From Candidatus Saccharimonadota bacterium (GTDB lineage Bacteria; Patescibacteriota; Saccharimonadia; Saccharimonadales; Saccharimonadaceae), in the NCBI GenBank assembly GCA_017536895.1, contig JAFWCN010000005.1, positions 85,003-149,002 of the forward strand: a stretch of DNA of 64,000 nucleotides, written 5' to 3'. Numbering within the stretch: the stretch's first letter is position 1; every line of letters starts with the position of its first letter. A model generated the notes under the pieces. The model saw only the letters and a program-made list of their open reading frames with translations. It was not told where the DNA came from and made no database searches. The position numbers and the translations under genes are program-made. Shown here piece by piece: positions 7,331 to 15,744 of this stretch.

Positions 7331-9136
7331 ATGAATATCTTAGTGGTGGGAAATGTCATCAAAGACATCTATCTGAATCTCGATTCTCGCACCGAAAATT
7401 TTGAAACCGACAAAAACCACATCAAATGGTTAAATCTAGCCTTCAATGCCGAAGAACATTTCTTTTTCAATCGCAATTCTAATTTCGGTGGCGCCGCTGT
7501 TACGCTAGAAGTACTCTCCAGAATGAATCTTCCAACCACCATTACGGGCTCTGACCTCAAAATGACTGATGACGGCTTCATCACCAATCAATCAGCCAAA
7601 ACCTATCGCTATATTCTTGTAGCCGACGGCAACCCTTGTTACATCGCTCCTACCAATCACGAAATCACCAATTTCGCTACCCCAGACACCTTCTACGATT
7701 ATATTTATATTGATCGCTCTGCCTTACTAAGCCCTACCGCAGTCACAAAAATATCTTCGTATCTCGATCTTTCTAAAAACACCAAATTAATCACTTATCT
7801 CAAAGATCAAAACGATACCAACCTAAACCAACTCGCCCCACAGTCCGACTTAGTTTTCTATGAAACCAAAAAGCCGGATATTCCACCCGAAAAGCTCATC
7901 CATATCTCAGAGACTAATCTTTCCTATCAAAACATCCACGAAGTCATTTCCGTCGAACGTATTGATATGATGACACACCTCTCAGCCTATTCCATCGCTG
8001 CCGCTACCATTCTCGGTAGCTTCATTATCGGCAAATCCGTCGAAGAAAGTCTTCGTCTTGCTCGCATTAATGTCGAAAACTCTACTCTAAATTCCACTTT
8101 AAATCTAGCAGAGCTTCAAGAAATATCTGACAAACAAAACCCCGAAGAAAATCTTGAACTCATTGCTGCAAGCTTAGTCCTTGCCAAAAAAGGCATCCTC
8201 GCCGCCGACGAATCTGGTGGCTCTATCCACAAAAAATTCGAAAAATTAAACATCGCTGATACTTACGAGAATCGCCGCGACTACCGCAACATTTTCTTTA
8301 CCACAAAAGATCTCGAAAACTACGTTAATGGCGTCATCCTTTTTGACGAAACCGCCAGACAACAAGCCGATAATGGTCAAAACTTCACCGATTTTCTCAT
8401 CTCTCGTCGCATTATCCCCGGCATCAAAGTCGACCAAGGTCTAGAAAAATTCGAAAACTCCGAAGAGACCTACACCAAGGGCCTCGATGGCCTCGACACA
8501 CGCCTTCGTGAATACTACCGACTAGGTCTTCGTTTCGCCAAATGGCGCGCTGCCTTTGAAATCCATCTCGACGAACAAGGCAACATTCTTACTCCCACTG
8601 ATCACGCCATCACCGAAAACTGTCGCATTCTTGCTGAGTATGCCAGCGCCTGTCAATCTGCCGGTCTTGTTCCAATTGTCGAACCCGAAGTAGTCTACGA
8701 CGGTTATTATAGCATCGACCAATCTGCATCGATTACAGGTAAAATTCTCGACGAACTAATGAAAAAACTCGCCGATTACCATGTCAATCTTCGCGCCTGT
8801 ATTCTAAAAGTTAACATGATTATCGCTGGTAAACAATTCGAAAACCAATCTACTCCCGCAGAAGTCGGCACCAAAACTGCCGAAGTTCTAAAAAACCATC
8901 TCCCCGAAGATCTCGCTGGCGTCGTCTTTCTATCTGGTGGCCAAACTCCCGAGCAGGCCACTGATAATCTCCGCGAAATCGAAAAAAACGGCCCCTTCCC
9001 TTGGCCAGTCACTTTCAGTTTTGCTCGCGCCCTCCAAGATCCTGCTCTCTATGCCTGGAATGGTGACAATAATAACGTCGAAAAAGCCCGCCAAGCTTTT
9101 CTTGACAGGCTTATCGCTAATACCGAAGTATTATAA
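7331..9136 (+). CDS. PfkB-like domain fused to class I fructose-bisphosphate aldolase
   Basis: Residues 1-260 are PfkB-like (ILVVGNVIKDIYL; FGGAAVTLEVLSRMNLPTTI), but the usual GAGD catalytic motif is replaced by AAATILGSF, so kinase activity is doubtful. From about residue 273 a complete class I aldolase follows: KGILAADESGGSIHKKF, FAKWRAAFEI, VEPEVVYDG, the Schiff-base lysine K493 in ACILKVNM, then FLSGGQTPEQA and FSFARALQDPAL. It would split fructose-1,6-bisphosphate. I chose ATG 7331 because TATAAT (7319-7324) ends 6 nt upstream; a GTG at 7325 is less likely. It ends flush against the convergent L25 gene. Confidence 0.85.
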   Translation: MNILVVGNVIKDIYLNLDSRTENFETDKNHIKWLNLAFNAEEHFFFNRNSNFGGAAVTLEVLSRMNLPTTITGSDLKMTDDGFITNQSAKTYRYILVADGNPCYIAPTNHEITNFATPDTFYDYIYIDRSALLSPTAVTKISSYLDLSKNTKLITYLKDQNDTNLNQLAPQSDLVFYETKKPDIPPEKLIHISETNLSYQNIHEVISVERIDMMTHLSAYSIAAATILGSFIIGKSVEESLRLARINVENSTLNSTLNLAELQEISDKQNPEENLELIAASLVLAKKGILAADESGGSIHKKFEKLNIADTYENRRDYRNIFFTTKDLENYVNGVILFDETARQQADNGQNFTDFLISRRIIPGIKVDQGLEKFENSEETYTKGLDGLDTRLREYYRLGLRFAKWRAAFEIHLDEQGNILTPTDHAITENCRILAEYASACQSAGLVPIVEPEVVYDGYYSIDQSASITGKILDELMKKLADYHVNLRACILKVNMIIAGKQFENQSTPAEVGTKTAEVLKNHLPEDLAGVVFLSGGQTPEQATDNLREIEKNGPFPWPVTFSFARALQDPALYAWNGDNNNVEKARQAFLDRLIANTEVL

Positions 9137-9844
9137 TTATTCTGCTTTTTCTTCCGAAGCCTCAGGTTTTTCTTCAGTCGCAGATTCTTCAGTAGCTTCT
9201 TCAGCACCCTCTTCAGCTGCTGCTTCGGCTGCTGCCGCCTCTGCTGCTTCCTCAGCTGCTCTCTTTTCTGCTTCAGCCGCTGGATCATAAAGCGCCACTA
9301 CTACTTGGTCAAGGTCAATTTCCTTATCTGCATATTCTACACCTTCTGGAAGTTTAATCGAAGCTAAGGTCAATTTGTCGTCAACCTCAACTAATCCTGC
9401 TGCATCAATCGTTAATTCTTTTGGAAGATCGGCTGGTTTTGCCTTCACGTCAATCTCGTCAATCAACAAGTTCATTGCAAAATGATAGGTCTTGGACGCC
9501 TCAGACTCTTCAAAGTTTACAACAACTACAGGCGTTGTTGCTACCACAGCTTCCTTCGCCGAAATAGCCTGAAACTCAATATTCATAATCTTTCGCGTAA
9601 CTGGATCAATGTCAACTTCCTTCACAATAGCTAACTTCTTTTTACCATCTACCGTCAAATCAATTGGTGAGTGATAACCAGCCCCAAGTAGTACTTTTTC
9701 CGTTGCTACATATTCCGAAGCTAGCAGTATTGGTTCCTTACCGCCACCATAAACCACCGACGGAATCATCCCGCTCGCTCTCAAATTTTTCAACTTTTTA
9801 CCTGTCACTTCACGCTTTTCTAGCGTCAGCTTATGTTCAGCCAT
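9137..9844 (-). CDS. rplY: 50S ribosomal protein L25 (Ctc family)
   Basis: Residues 1-90 are the L25 5S-rRNA-binding domain (LTLEKREVTGKKLKNLR; IPSVVYGGG). The Ctc-type beta domain follows to about residue 190. The last 45 residues are an Ala/Glu-rich acidic tail typical of long Ctc proteins. A TATAAT at 9874-9879 and a Shine-Dalgarno (AAAGGAATT) precede the ATG, so this mRNA has a leader. The stop codon abuts the stop of the convergent aldolase gene with no gap and no terminator hairpin. Confidence 0.95.
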   Translation of the reverse strand: MAEHKLTLEKREVTGKKLKNLRASGMIPSVVYGGGKEPILLASEYVATEKVLLGAGYHSPIDLTVDGKKKLAIVKEVDIDPVTRKIMNIEFQAISAKEAVVATTPVVVVNFEESEASKTYHFAMNLLIDEIDVKAKPADLPKELTIDAAGLVEVDDKLTLASIKLPEGVEYADKEIDLDQVVVALYDPAAEAEKRAAEEAAEAAAAEAAAEEGAEEATEESATEEKPEASEEKAE

Positions 9845-9879
9845 TTTAATAATTCCTTTCTCTAATTTAATTAATTATA

Positions 9880-10311
9880 TCATATTTTACGAACTTTGAC
9901 CATAGCAGGACGCAAAACTTCACCGTCGTAATAATAACCTGGCCGCAAAGTTTCCGCAATCACTTCTTTTTCACCCTCACCTTCTACCATCACAGCTTCA
10001 TGTAAATCCGGATTAAACTCCACATCTTTCTCCGAAGATATCCGAGCTAGCCCCAACTCCTTCAACGTTTTTTCCAGCGATTTTCCAAGGGGCGCAAGTT
10101 CCTTATAGCTTACAATCGCTCTATCAATATCATCAATTAGCGGCAACATCTTATACACCGTTGCAAGCTCCGCCATCCTTTTTTCTGATGCCTTCTGCGT
10201 TTCTACTTGTTTACGAAAATTTTCAAAATCCGCCCTTGTCCGTTGTAAATCATTTGTTAATTCAGCAATTTTTTGCTCACTTTCTATGTTTTTTTCTTCC
10301 TTCTTTTTCAT
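9880..10311 (-). CDS. grpE: Nucleotide exchange factor GrpE
   Basis: The 143-residue protein has the long N-terminal coiled coil (AELTNDLQRTRADFENFRKQ), then LPLIDDIDRAI, FNPDLHEAVM and the C-terminal PGYYYDGEVLRPAMVKV. GrpE releases ADP from DnaK. At 143 residues it lacks much of the usual N-terminal tail. It lies 9 bp downstream of hrcA, with a Shine-Dalgarno (AGGAGG region), and is presumably co-transcribed from the CIRCE-controlled promoter. Confidence 0.95.
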   Translation of the reverse strand: MKKKEEKNIESEQKIAELTNDLQRTRADFENFRKQVETQKASEKRMAELATVYKMLPLIDDIDRAIVSYKELAPLGKSLEKTLKELGLARISSEKDVEFNPDLHEAVMVEGEGEKEVIAETLRPGYYYDGEVLRPAMVKVRKI

Positions 10312-10320
10312 CTTACCTCC

Positions 10321-11025
10321 TTATAAAATTTCCTCTAACACATTTCCTGTGTATTTTACTAGCGACATCACTCTAGAATAATTCTGCCGAGTCGGACCAA
10401 GCACCCCGATATAACTCCGATCTGAAAACGGTGACCTAAACTTAGAAACAATCAAAGAAACCTCCGAATTCCGTCCGATTGGATTCTCCTGCCCAATAAA
10501 GATATTCAATGGTTCACCCGGCGCCGCTTCTCTGAGCCACGGCTCCAAATTATCTAATAACTTCGCTACTGCCTGAACTCTACGCGTATCCACGAACTCA
10601 GGTTGCGTAAAGAGTTGCGAAATCCCTGAAAGATAAAGTTGTCCACCAATCGTTGCAAGTCCCAAATTACCAGTTAATTCCACCAAAGAATCTACCGCTC
10701 GCCGAATCGCCGCATCTGCTTGTGACTGTGAAGATACTCTTACTTCAATAGCATGAGTTCCTCTCTCAAGTGACGAATCATTCGATGCCTCGTCCAAATG
10801 ATTCACATAATATCGATAGCCCGCATCCGTCGGTACTCTTCCCGCCGAAGTATGAGGTTGCGCAATTAAACCGAGTGCTTCAAGTCTCGCCATCTCAGCC
10901 CTTATCGTCGCAGAAGAAACTTTAAAAAGCTTCGCCATCGTCACGCTCCCCACCGGCGACGCCGTCTCTGCGTACTCCTCAATAATCTGGCTTAAAATCT
11001 GCCGCTGCCGCTCTGTTATTTCCAT
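10321..11025 (-). CDS. hrcA: Heat-inducible transcriptional repressor HrcA
   Basis: The N-terminal winged-helix is clear ([39 protein letters not shown]), followed by [18 protein letters not shown], a family hallmark. HrcA binds CIRCE and represses chaperone genes. At 234 residues it is about 100 shorter than typical; the central insert domain is reduced, but the C-terminal end ([20 protein letters not shown]) is retained. TATAAT ends 6 nt before the ATG, so it is predicted leaderless. A CIRCE lies over its own promoter. Confidence 0.95.
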   Translation of the reverse strand: MEITERQRQILSQIIEEYAETASPVGSVTMAKLFKVSSATIRAEMARLEALGLIAQPHTSAGRVPTDAGYRYYVNHLDEASNDSSLERGTHAIEVRVSSQSQADAAIRRAVDSLVELTGNLGLATIGGQLYLSGISQLFTQPEFVDTRRVQAVAKLLDNLEPWLREAAPGEPLNIFIGQENPIGRNSEVSLIVSKFRSPFSDRSYIGVLGPTRQNYSRVMSLVKYTGNVLEEIL

Positions 11026-11031
11026 ACTTCA

Positions 11032-11069
11032 ATTATACCAAATTAGCACTCCACCGTCAATAGTGCTAA
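11032..11069 (-). promoter_or_regulatory. CIRCE operator over hrcA-grpE promoter
   Basis: TTAGCACTC (11043-11051), 9 bp, then TAGTGCTAA (11061-11069) is a CIRCE with one mismatch. On the minus strand the -35 (TTGACG) lies within the CIRCE spacer. TATAAT (11032-11037) follows after 17 bp, so HrcA binding would block RNA polymerase directly. Confidence 0.9.
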
Positions 11070-11073
11070 TTAC

Positions 11074-11233
11074 ATCATAATGCTATTTTTATGAACATTG
11101 AACGAACCAAGTAATTATTGGTAATTTTTAGGATTTTTGAGCGAGGGCGGGGGGTGTAGCGAAAAAATCCGTGAAAAAAATTACCAATAATTACTTGACG
11201 TGAGTGAAGCGTGAATAAAAATAGCATTATGAT
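11074..11233. repeat. 160-bp nested inverted repeat (family B, copy 1)
   Basis: Two perfect arm segments occur in nested order: an outer 19-bp arm starting ATCATAATGC and an inner 21-bp arm AAGTAATTATTGG and following bases. Between them the two sides differ. The central loop is GC-rich and contains GAGCGAGGGCGG and TGTAGCGA. GAGTGAAGCG, also in the 21530 element, lies on the right side. The right end abuts the -10 of the next gene and the left end abuts the hrcA CIRCE. Confidence 0.8.
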
Positions 11234-11244
11234 ATAATTAACCT

Positions 11245-11868
11245 ATGGATGATAAAATTGAAACAATCAAAGACTGGCTCGGCACCGGTAGTATTAATAT
11301 TTTCGGCCTCCCTATGTCTGGCAAAGACACTCAGGGCATCAAACTCGCCGAAGCGCTAAATGCCAAATTTCTCTCTTCCGGCATGATTATCCGTGCCATG
11401 GAAGATCAAACCAAGAACCGTTATTCCGAACACGGTGAACTTATCCCCACCAATGTTTTCTACGAATGGGTATTGCCATATTTCGAACGCTCAGACCTAT
11501 TCAAGTATCCACTAATCCTTTCTTCTATTGGCCGCTGGCAAGGAGAGGAAGACCAAGTCATGTCCGTTGCCGCTGGCGCCGGCCACGAAATCAAAGCCGC
11601 AATTGTTCTAAACATTTCCGAAGCCGACGTTGAAAATCGCTTTGAAGCCGCAAAAACCCTAAACGACCGCGGTGACCGCCTTGATGACAAGGATCTCGAA
11701 ATATTCAAAACTCGTCTCAAAGAATTTCGCGAAAAAACCGCACCAGTACTCCAACACTATAATACGCTTGGTCTTCTCATTGAAGTCAACGGCAACCAAT
11801 CCCGCAACAATGTCTTTAACGAAATCGTCGAAAAACTCTTCCAAAAAGCTTCAAAATCTCATGCCTAA
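11245..11868 (+). CDS. Adenylate kinase-like nucleoside monophosphate kinase
   Basis: The 207-residue protein has a P-loop variant GLPMSGKDTQGIKLAEAL and an NMP-binding segment FLSSGMIIRAM. A lid/arginine segment NDRGDRLDD and FREKTAPVLQHYNTLGLL at the end match the Adk family. It would interconvert AMP/ADP/ATP or a related nucleotide. TATAAT (11233-11238) ends 6 nt before the ATG. Its 3' end overlaps the convergent lamin-tail gene by 53 nt. Nucleotide specificity is uncertain, so no symbol is given. Confidence 0.75.
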   Translation: MDDKIETIKDWLGTGSINIFGLPMSGKDTQGIKLAEALNAKFLSSGMIIRAMEDQTKNRYSEHGELIPTNVFYEWVLPYFERSDLFKYPLILSSIGRWQGEEDQVMSVAAGAGHEIKAAIVLNISEADVENRFEAAKTLNDRGDRLDDKDLEIFKTRLKEFREKTAPVLQHYNTLGLLIEVNGNQSRNNVFNEIVEKLFQKASKSHA

Positions 11869-13219
11869 ATTCATACCCCAGGATTAACATCGCCACTACC
11901 ACCACTCCAATCACCGCATAAATTGCCACAAACGATGATTTTTCTTCGTATGTTTCCGGCTCCAAACTATAATCCGCCCCACTATTTTCTTTAATTTTTC
12001 GACACCTCCCCGTCTCCGGATTAAGATAATATCCTTCCTTACAAGTCTTTTCTACCGCTGTTTGTATTTTTTTACATCTCCCTGTCAAAGGATTCAAATA
12101 TTGCCCCTCCTTACACACCTTTCCAGCAAGCGTCGTCATTTTTACACAATTCCCCGTTTCCTTATTCAAAACTTTTCCTTCTTCACAGGTTTTGAATTCC
12201 TGATAATTATTAGCCACACCTGGCGTCGGCGCATAAGTCACCCGCCATACCTCCTTTCCGCTGGAATCATAACCAATAAAAGCATAGGCTGTCCCCTTTC
12301 GCTGCCCATTTGGATACTCCAACACGTCTATCACCTCCCCATCCGTATCAACTAACTCCAATATATTAGAATTCGTCGGATTCTTCGTCAAACTAAATCC
12401 ATTTTCATTTGGATAAAACACGTAGTACCCCTCTGGCTTTACCACACCCTTTAAAACATACTTTTTGTTTTTGTAACGCACCGTACATCCATCTAATAGT
12501 ATTTGTTCCGACCCTCGATTATAAAACTCAATAAACTGCTCCGATTTCGACGTCTCATAATAGCTCAAAATCTCCGAAAACTCTAATCCTTTGCATTGGC
12601 TTGGACCAACTATTTCTCCCATTCCACTGTCCTTCACATAATAACTTTCCGCATCAAATATTGGCTCATACATAGTTCTAAATTCAAATTCTCCTGTCTC
12701 CAAGTTCCTTACCAGGCTTTCTCCACTTCCACTTTTAAACTTCCTATAGCACCCTTCTTGTCCATCCACCCAGCAGACTGAGTCAATCACCTCCTCACCT
12801 CTCTTCAGCACCACCGGCCCCGAGCTCTGGGTTAATCCAGAGCTCGTGCCTTTGACTTTATAAGTCAAATTGGCTAGTTCACTCCCCGGCGAACTAGCCA
12901 AACGAAGAAGAAGGTTCTCGCCAGTCATAAAGCTGTACTCGGAAAACTCAATCAGTATTTGTTCTCCGCTTGAATTAGTATAACTGACAGCTATGCCAGC
13001 GAGCGAAATCATTTCATCGGAGTGTTTGCGGGATATTTCAATCATTTCTCCGACATTGCTTTTTCCATCAATCGTATAACCCGGATTGATGGCCTTAATA
13101 TAAATCTCCGGAATACTATCACTAATGACGATTTCTTCCGCGTTTACATTGCTAATAATCATTAGTCCACCTATTCCCACCGCAAATATAATAAATAAAT
13201 ATAATAAAAATTTTCTCAT
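11816..13219 (-). CDS. Surface protein with lamin-tail domains and Cys-rich repeats
   Basis: A signal peptide (about residues 1-27, ending NVNA) is followed by two lamin-tail-like beta domains, around residues 35-175 and 205-340. FIEFYNRGSEQILLDGC and GVVKPEGYYVFYP are typical of the second. Three repeats of the form C-x-EG-x(2)-LN-x(2)-TG-x-C-x-K lie at about 350-420. A C-terminal membrane helix with a basic tail (FRHEILKLFGRVFRRFR) anchors it. It is predicted to be extracytoplasmic and anchored; ligand unknown. Three tandem hairpins sit within residues about 106-133. Confidence 0.7.
   Translation of the reverse strand: MRKFLLYLFIIFAVGIGGLMIISNVNAEEIVISDSIPEIYIKAINPGYTIDGKSNVGEMIEISRKHSDEMISLAGIAVSYTNSSGEQILIEFSEYSFMTGENLLLRLASSPGSELANLTYKVKGTSSGLTQSSGPVVLKRGEEVIDSVCWVDGQEGCYRKFKSGSGESLVRNLETGEFEFRTMYEPIFDAESYYVKDSGMGEIVGPSQCKGLEFSEILSYYETSKSEQFIEFYNRGSEQILLDGCTVRYKNKKYVLKGVVKPEGYYVFYPNENGFSLTKNPTNSNILELVDTDGEVIDVLEYPNGQRKGTAYAFIGYDSSGKEVWRVTYAPTPGVANNYQEFKTCEEGKVLNKETGNCVKMTTLAGKVCKEGQYLNPLTGRCKKIQTAVEKTCKEGYYLNPETGRCRKIKENSGADYSLEPETYEEKSSFVAIYAVIGVVVVAMLILGYEFRHEILKLFGRVFRRFR
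12821..12901. repeat. Three tandem hairpins within a coding region
   Basis: Hairpin a has CGAGCTCTGG/CCAGAGCTCG arms (12821-12846). Hairpin b has TTTGACTT/AAGTCAAA arms (12851-12869). Hairpin c has TTGGCTAGTTC/GAACTAGCCAA arms (12870-12901). They are consecutive and the frame stays open through all three. This may be another in-frame palindromic insert, though it shares no core with the polA type. Confidence 0.65.
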
Positions 13220-13278
13220 GCGCCTTGTCTATCATAGTATTTCTGGAATTACAACCCCCCACATGTTATAATTAAACC

Positions 13279-13989
13279 ATGAGCATTTTCATCTCCTTAG
13301 GGATTGTTATTTTGTCTATGCTTATCATGGCCTCATTCCAACTGACGCCTGGAGTTTTTGCGCTTTTTTATCATTATGCTCTCGGCCAGTTTTCTAAAGC
13401 CAAGGCTTCTTATTTATCGCTATTCTTCATTCTCGGCGCCGAAATAATCACGACCTGTTTATATTTATCAATCTACTATCTCACCTGCATTTTTTTCTTC
13501 AACAATCTTCATCCTGAAACTTCTATTCTCTTTTGGACTATTGCTGGCATATTAATTGCGCTCGGCATCATCAGCCTTTTCTTCTATTATCGACGTGGAG
13601 CTGGTACTCAATTATTCATTCCCCGAAAATACGCTGACGCCCTCGATCAAAGTGCCAAATCCGTCAAAACCCGCTCCGACGCCTTTATGCTTGGTGCTCT
13701 TTCCGGCACCTGTGAGCTAGCCTTCACTCTCCCACTATACGTCGTCACTTGTGTTGAAATCATGCGCATGGGCGCCGAAGGTTTCGCTAGCAACTTTCTC
13801 ACCGTTCTTTATATTCTCACTCCCGTGATCCCCCTTTTCTTCATCCGCTGGAAATACCAATCTGGCCTCAACCTCGCCGACATCCAAAAATCCCGCGTCC
13901 ACGACAAAGGCTTCACTCGTTTTATTCTCGCTTTCTGTTATATTATCGTTGCAGTATTAATAATATGTTTTAGGACTATTTACCAATGA
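13279..13989 (+). CDS. Six-helix membrane protein of unknown function
   Basis: The 236-residue protein has about six hydrophobic segments. GALSGTCELAFTLPLYV in the fourth segment is reminiscent of CcdA/LysE-type transporters. No family is firmly recognised. TATAAT (13267-13272) ends 6 nt before the ATG. The stop overlaps the next start as ATGA, so it forms an operon with a small protein and a flavoprotein. A redox or transport role is a guess from those neighbours. Confidence 0.6.
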   Translation: MSIFISLGIVILSMLIMASFQLTPGVFALFYHYALGQFSKAKASYLSLFFILGAEIITTCLYLSIYYLTCIFFFNNLHPETSILFWTIAGILIALGIISLFFYYRRGAGTQLFIPRKYADALDQSAKSVKTRSDAFMLGALSGTCELAFTLPLYVVTCVEIMRMGAEGFASNFLTVLYILTPVIPLFFIRWKYQSGLNLADIQKSRVHDKGFTRFILAFCYIIVAVLIICFRTIYQ

Positions 13990-14225
13990 GAGACTTTGAC
14001 GAAAACGAAATCATCCACAATCTCAAAATCGACGCTCATGCCGTCGGTATTCCCGAAGGTGCCGCTGAAACTTTCATTGAACGCACTATCAAAGATGCCA
14101 AAAAATCGCTCAAAAACCGCTCCATCATCACCGAAAGCGACTTACACCGTGCCATTTTAAAAGAACTTAAAAAATATCATGCCGATTTGGCTTATGTTTA
14201 TGAAAATCGTGATAAAATAATATAA
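13986..14225 (+). CDS. Small ATP-cone-like protein
   Basis: The 79-residue protein ends SDLHRAILKELKKYHADLAY followed by VYENRDKII, like the end of ATP-cone domains that sense nucleotides in ribonucleotide reductases and NrdR. The N-terminal nucleotide-binding VxKRDG part is not evident, so binding is unproven. It overlaps the upstream gene by 4 nt and is followed 2 nt later by the flavoprotein. Confidence 0.55.
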   Translation: MRDFDENEIIHNLKIDAHAVGIPEGAAETFIERTIKDAKKSLKNRSIITESDLHRAILKELKKYHADLAYVYENRDKII

Positions 14226-14227
14226 GG

Positions 14228-15634
14228 ATGGGTAAAAAATATAATTTTAAATATATAGTCATTGGTAGTGGCCCAGCAGGCTCCGCTACCGCATTAAAAC
14301 TAGCCAAAGCCAAGAAAAACGTCGCTCTCGTTGAAGGTCGTTTCTATGGCGGCTCTAATCTCAATTCCCGCGATGTTCCATACAGTGTCGCACTTGATTT
14401 TGCACATAATTATGCCAAGCTTTCTTCCTACCCTGAACTTAAGAATCAGGAATTCAGCTTCAACTTTCCTACTATCGCTGCCCGCGAACTTAGTACTATC
14501 ATTGCTGCAAACGGCAACAACAAGAAGCCTTTCGAAGAGGCTGGTGTCATTTGTCTCAGCGGCTATGCCAATTTTCTAGACGACCACACTATCGCCGTCA
14601 ACCAGAAAAAATTTACCGCAGAATATTTCATTCTTGCCACTGGCTCACACCTCAAGACTTCCGGCATCACCATCCCTGAATCAATGGATTATCTCACTCC
14701 TGAATCCGCTATTAAAGTCCACCGCTTACCCGAAGTAGTTGCCATCGTCGGTGGCGGGTCTACCGGTTGCGAGCTTGCCTCCTACTACGCCGAGCTCGGT
14801 AGTCGTGTCATCCTGCTTGAAGCTTCAAATCGTCTCCTTCCACGTGAGGATAAGGAAGTCGGCGATCTCCTCACTGATTATTTCACTCGCAAACTCGGCA
14901 TCACTATCTTGCTAGGCAGCAAAGTCACTTCCATCGGTCGTGATGAACACAGCGCCTTCCTCATCTTTAGCTTTGAGGGCACTGAAAAGATGGTTCGTGT
15001 TAGCGATATCGTCATGGCTACCGGCAGTGAGCCGAATCTAAACTACGGTCTCGAAAACACCAAAGTCAAGTTCAAACCCACCGGCATTGCTGTCGATAAA
15101 TCCTTCCAGACTTCCGCCAAAAACATCTATGCCATCGGTGATTGTCTTGGCGGCGAATCCTCTACTGACCGCGCCTACCACGAGGGTATTACCTTAGCTA
15201 CTAACCTCATTGCTGGCTCCAAAGCAGCCTCTAACTACAGCGGCCTTACCCGCGTCACCTACACTCAACCCGAGGTAGCTGTTATCGGTTTCACCGAAGA
15301 TGACCTCGTCCGCCGCGACCGCAAATACAAAAAAGCCATAATAAATCTCGACGAAACCATTGCCAGTAAAACTCACAATTTCGACTACGGCTTTATCAAA
15401 CTCATCACCGACAAAAACTACCGCATCATCGGCGCCAGTATCGTTGCACCTCACGCTAGTCTCCTTGCCGAAGAAATCGCTCTTGCCATTCGTCACGGCC
15501 TTACCGCCGTCGAACTTGCCAGCACTCCCCACATTATGAATAGCTATAATTATATTATCAAACTCGCCGCCACTAAACTTCTTGGCAAAAACCCAAGTGC
15601 CAAAACCAAACACGCCAAAAAACGCAAAAAATAA
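14228..15634 (+). CDS. Lipoamide dehydrogenase-fold flavoprotein without the redox disulfide
   Basis: The fold is clear: FAD-binding VIGSGPAGSATALKLAK near the start, the NAD-binding GGGSTGCELASYYAELG, the second FAD motif NIYAIGDC and a dimerisation domain from about residue 345. Where homologues have GGTCLNVGCIPSK, this protein has GGSNLNSRDVPYS, so both redox cysteines are missing. The C-terminal His-Glu dyad is also altered (PHIMNSYNY). It should bind FAD and NAD(P)H but cannot do disulfide chemistry. The substrate is unknown. Operon with the two preceding genes. Confidence 0.8.
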   Translation: MGKKYNFKYIVIGSGPAGSATALKLAKAKKNVALVEGRFYGGSNLNSRDVPYSVALDFAHNYAKLSSYPELKNQEFSFNFPTIAARELSTIIAANGNNKKPFEEAGVICLSGYANFLDDHTIAVNQKKFTAEYFILATGSHLKTSGITIPESMDYLTPESAIKVHRLPEVVAIVGGGSTGCELASYYAELGSRVILLEASNRLLPREDKEVGDLLTDYFTRKLGITILLGSKVTSIGRDEHSAFLIFSFEGTEKMVRVSDIVMATGSEPNLNYGLENTKVKFKPTGIAVDKSFQTSAKNIYAIGDCLGGESSTDRAYHEGITLATNLIAGSKAASNYSGLTRVTYTQPEVAVIGFTEDDLVRRDRKYKKAIINLDETIASKTHNFDYGFIKLITDKNYRIIGASIVAPHASLLAEEIALAIRHGLTAVELASTPHIMNSYNYIIKLAATKLLGKNPSAKTKHAKKRKK

Positions 15635-15744
15635 CATTACGTTATTATACATTTGCTCTAGTTCATTACCTCTTACTATTATCTTAAAGAAAGGAGTTGT
15701 GGTAAAGCAAGACCACGCTATACACTAAGGGTAGCCGCGATTCT

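Noticed and set aside
8937..9290. Plus-strand ORF with Ala/Ser repeats
   Set aside because: It runs antisense through the L25 acidic tail and overlaps the aldolase out of frame.
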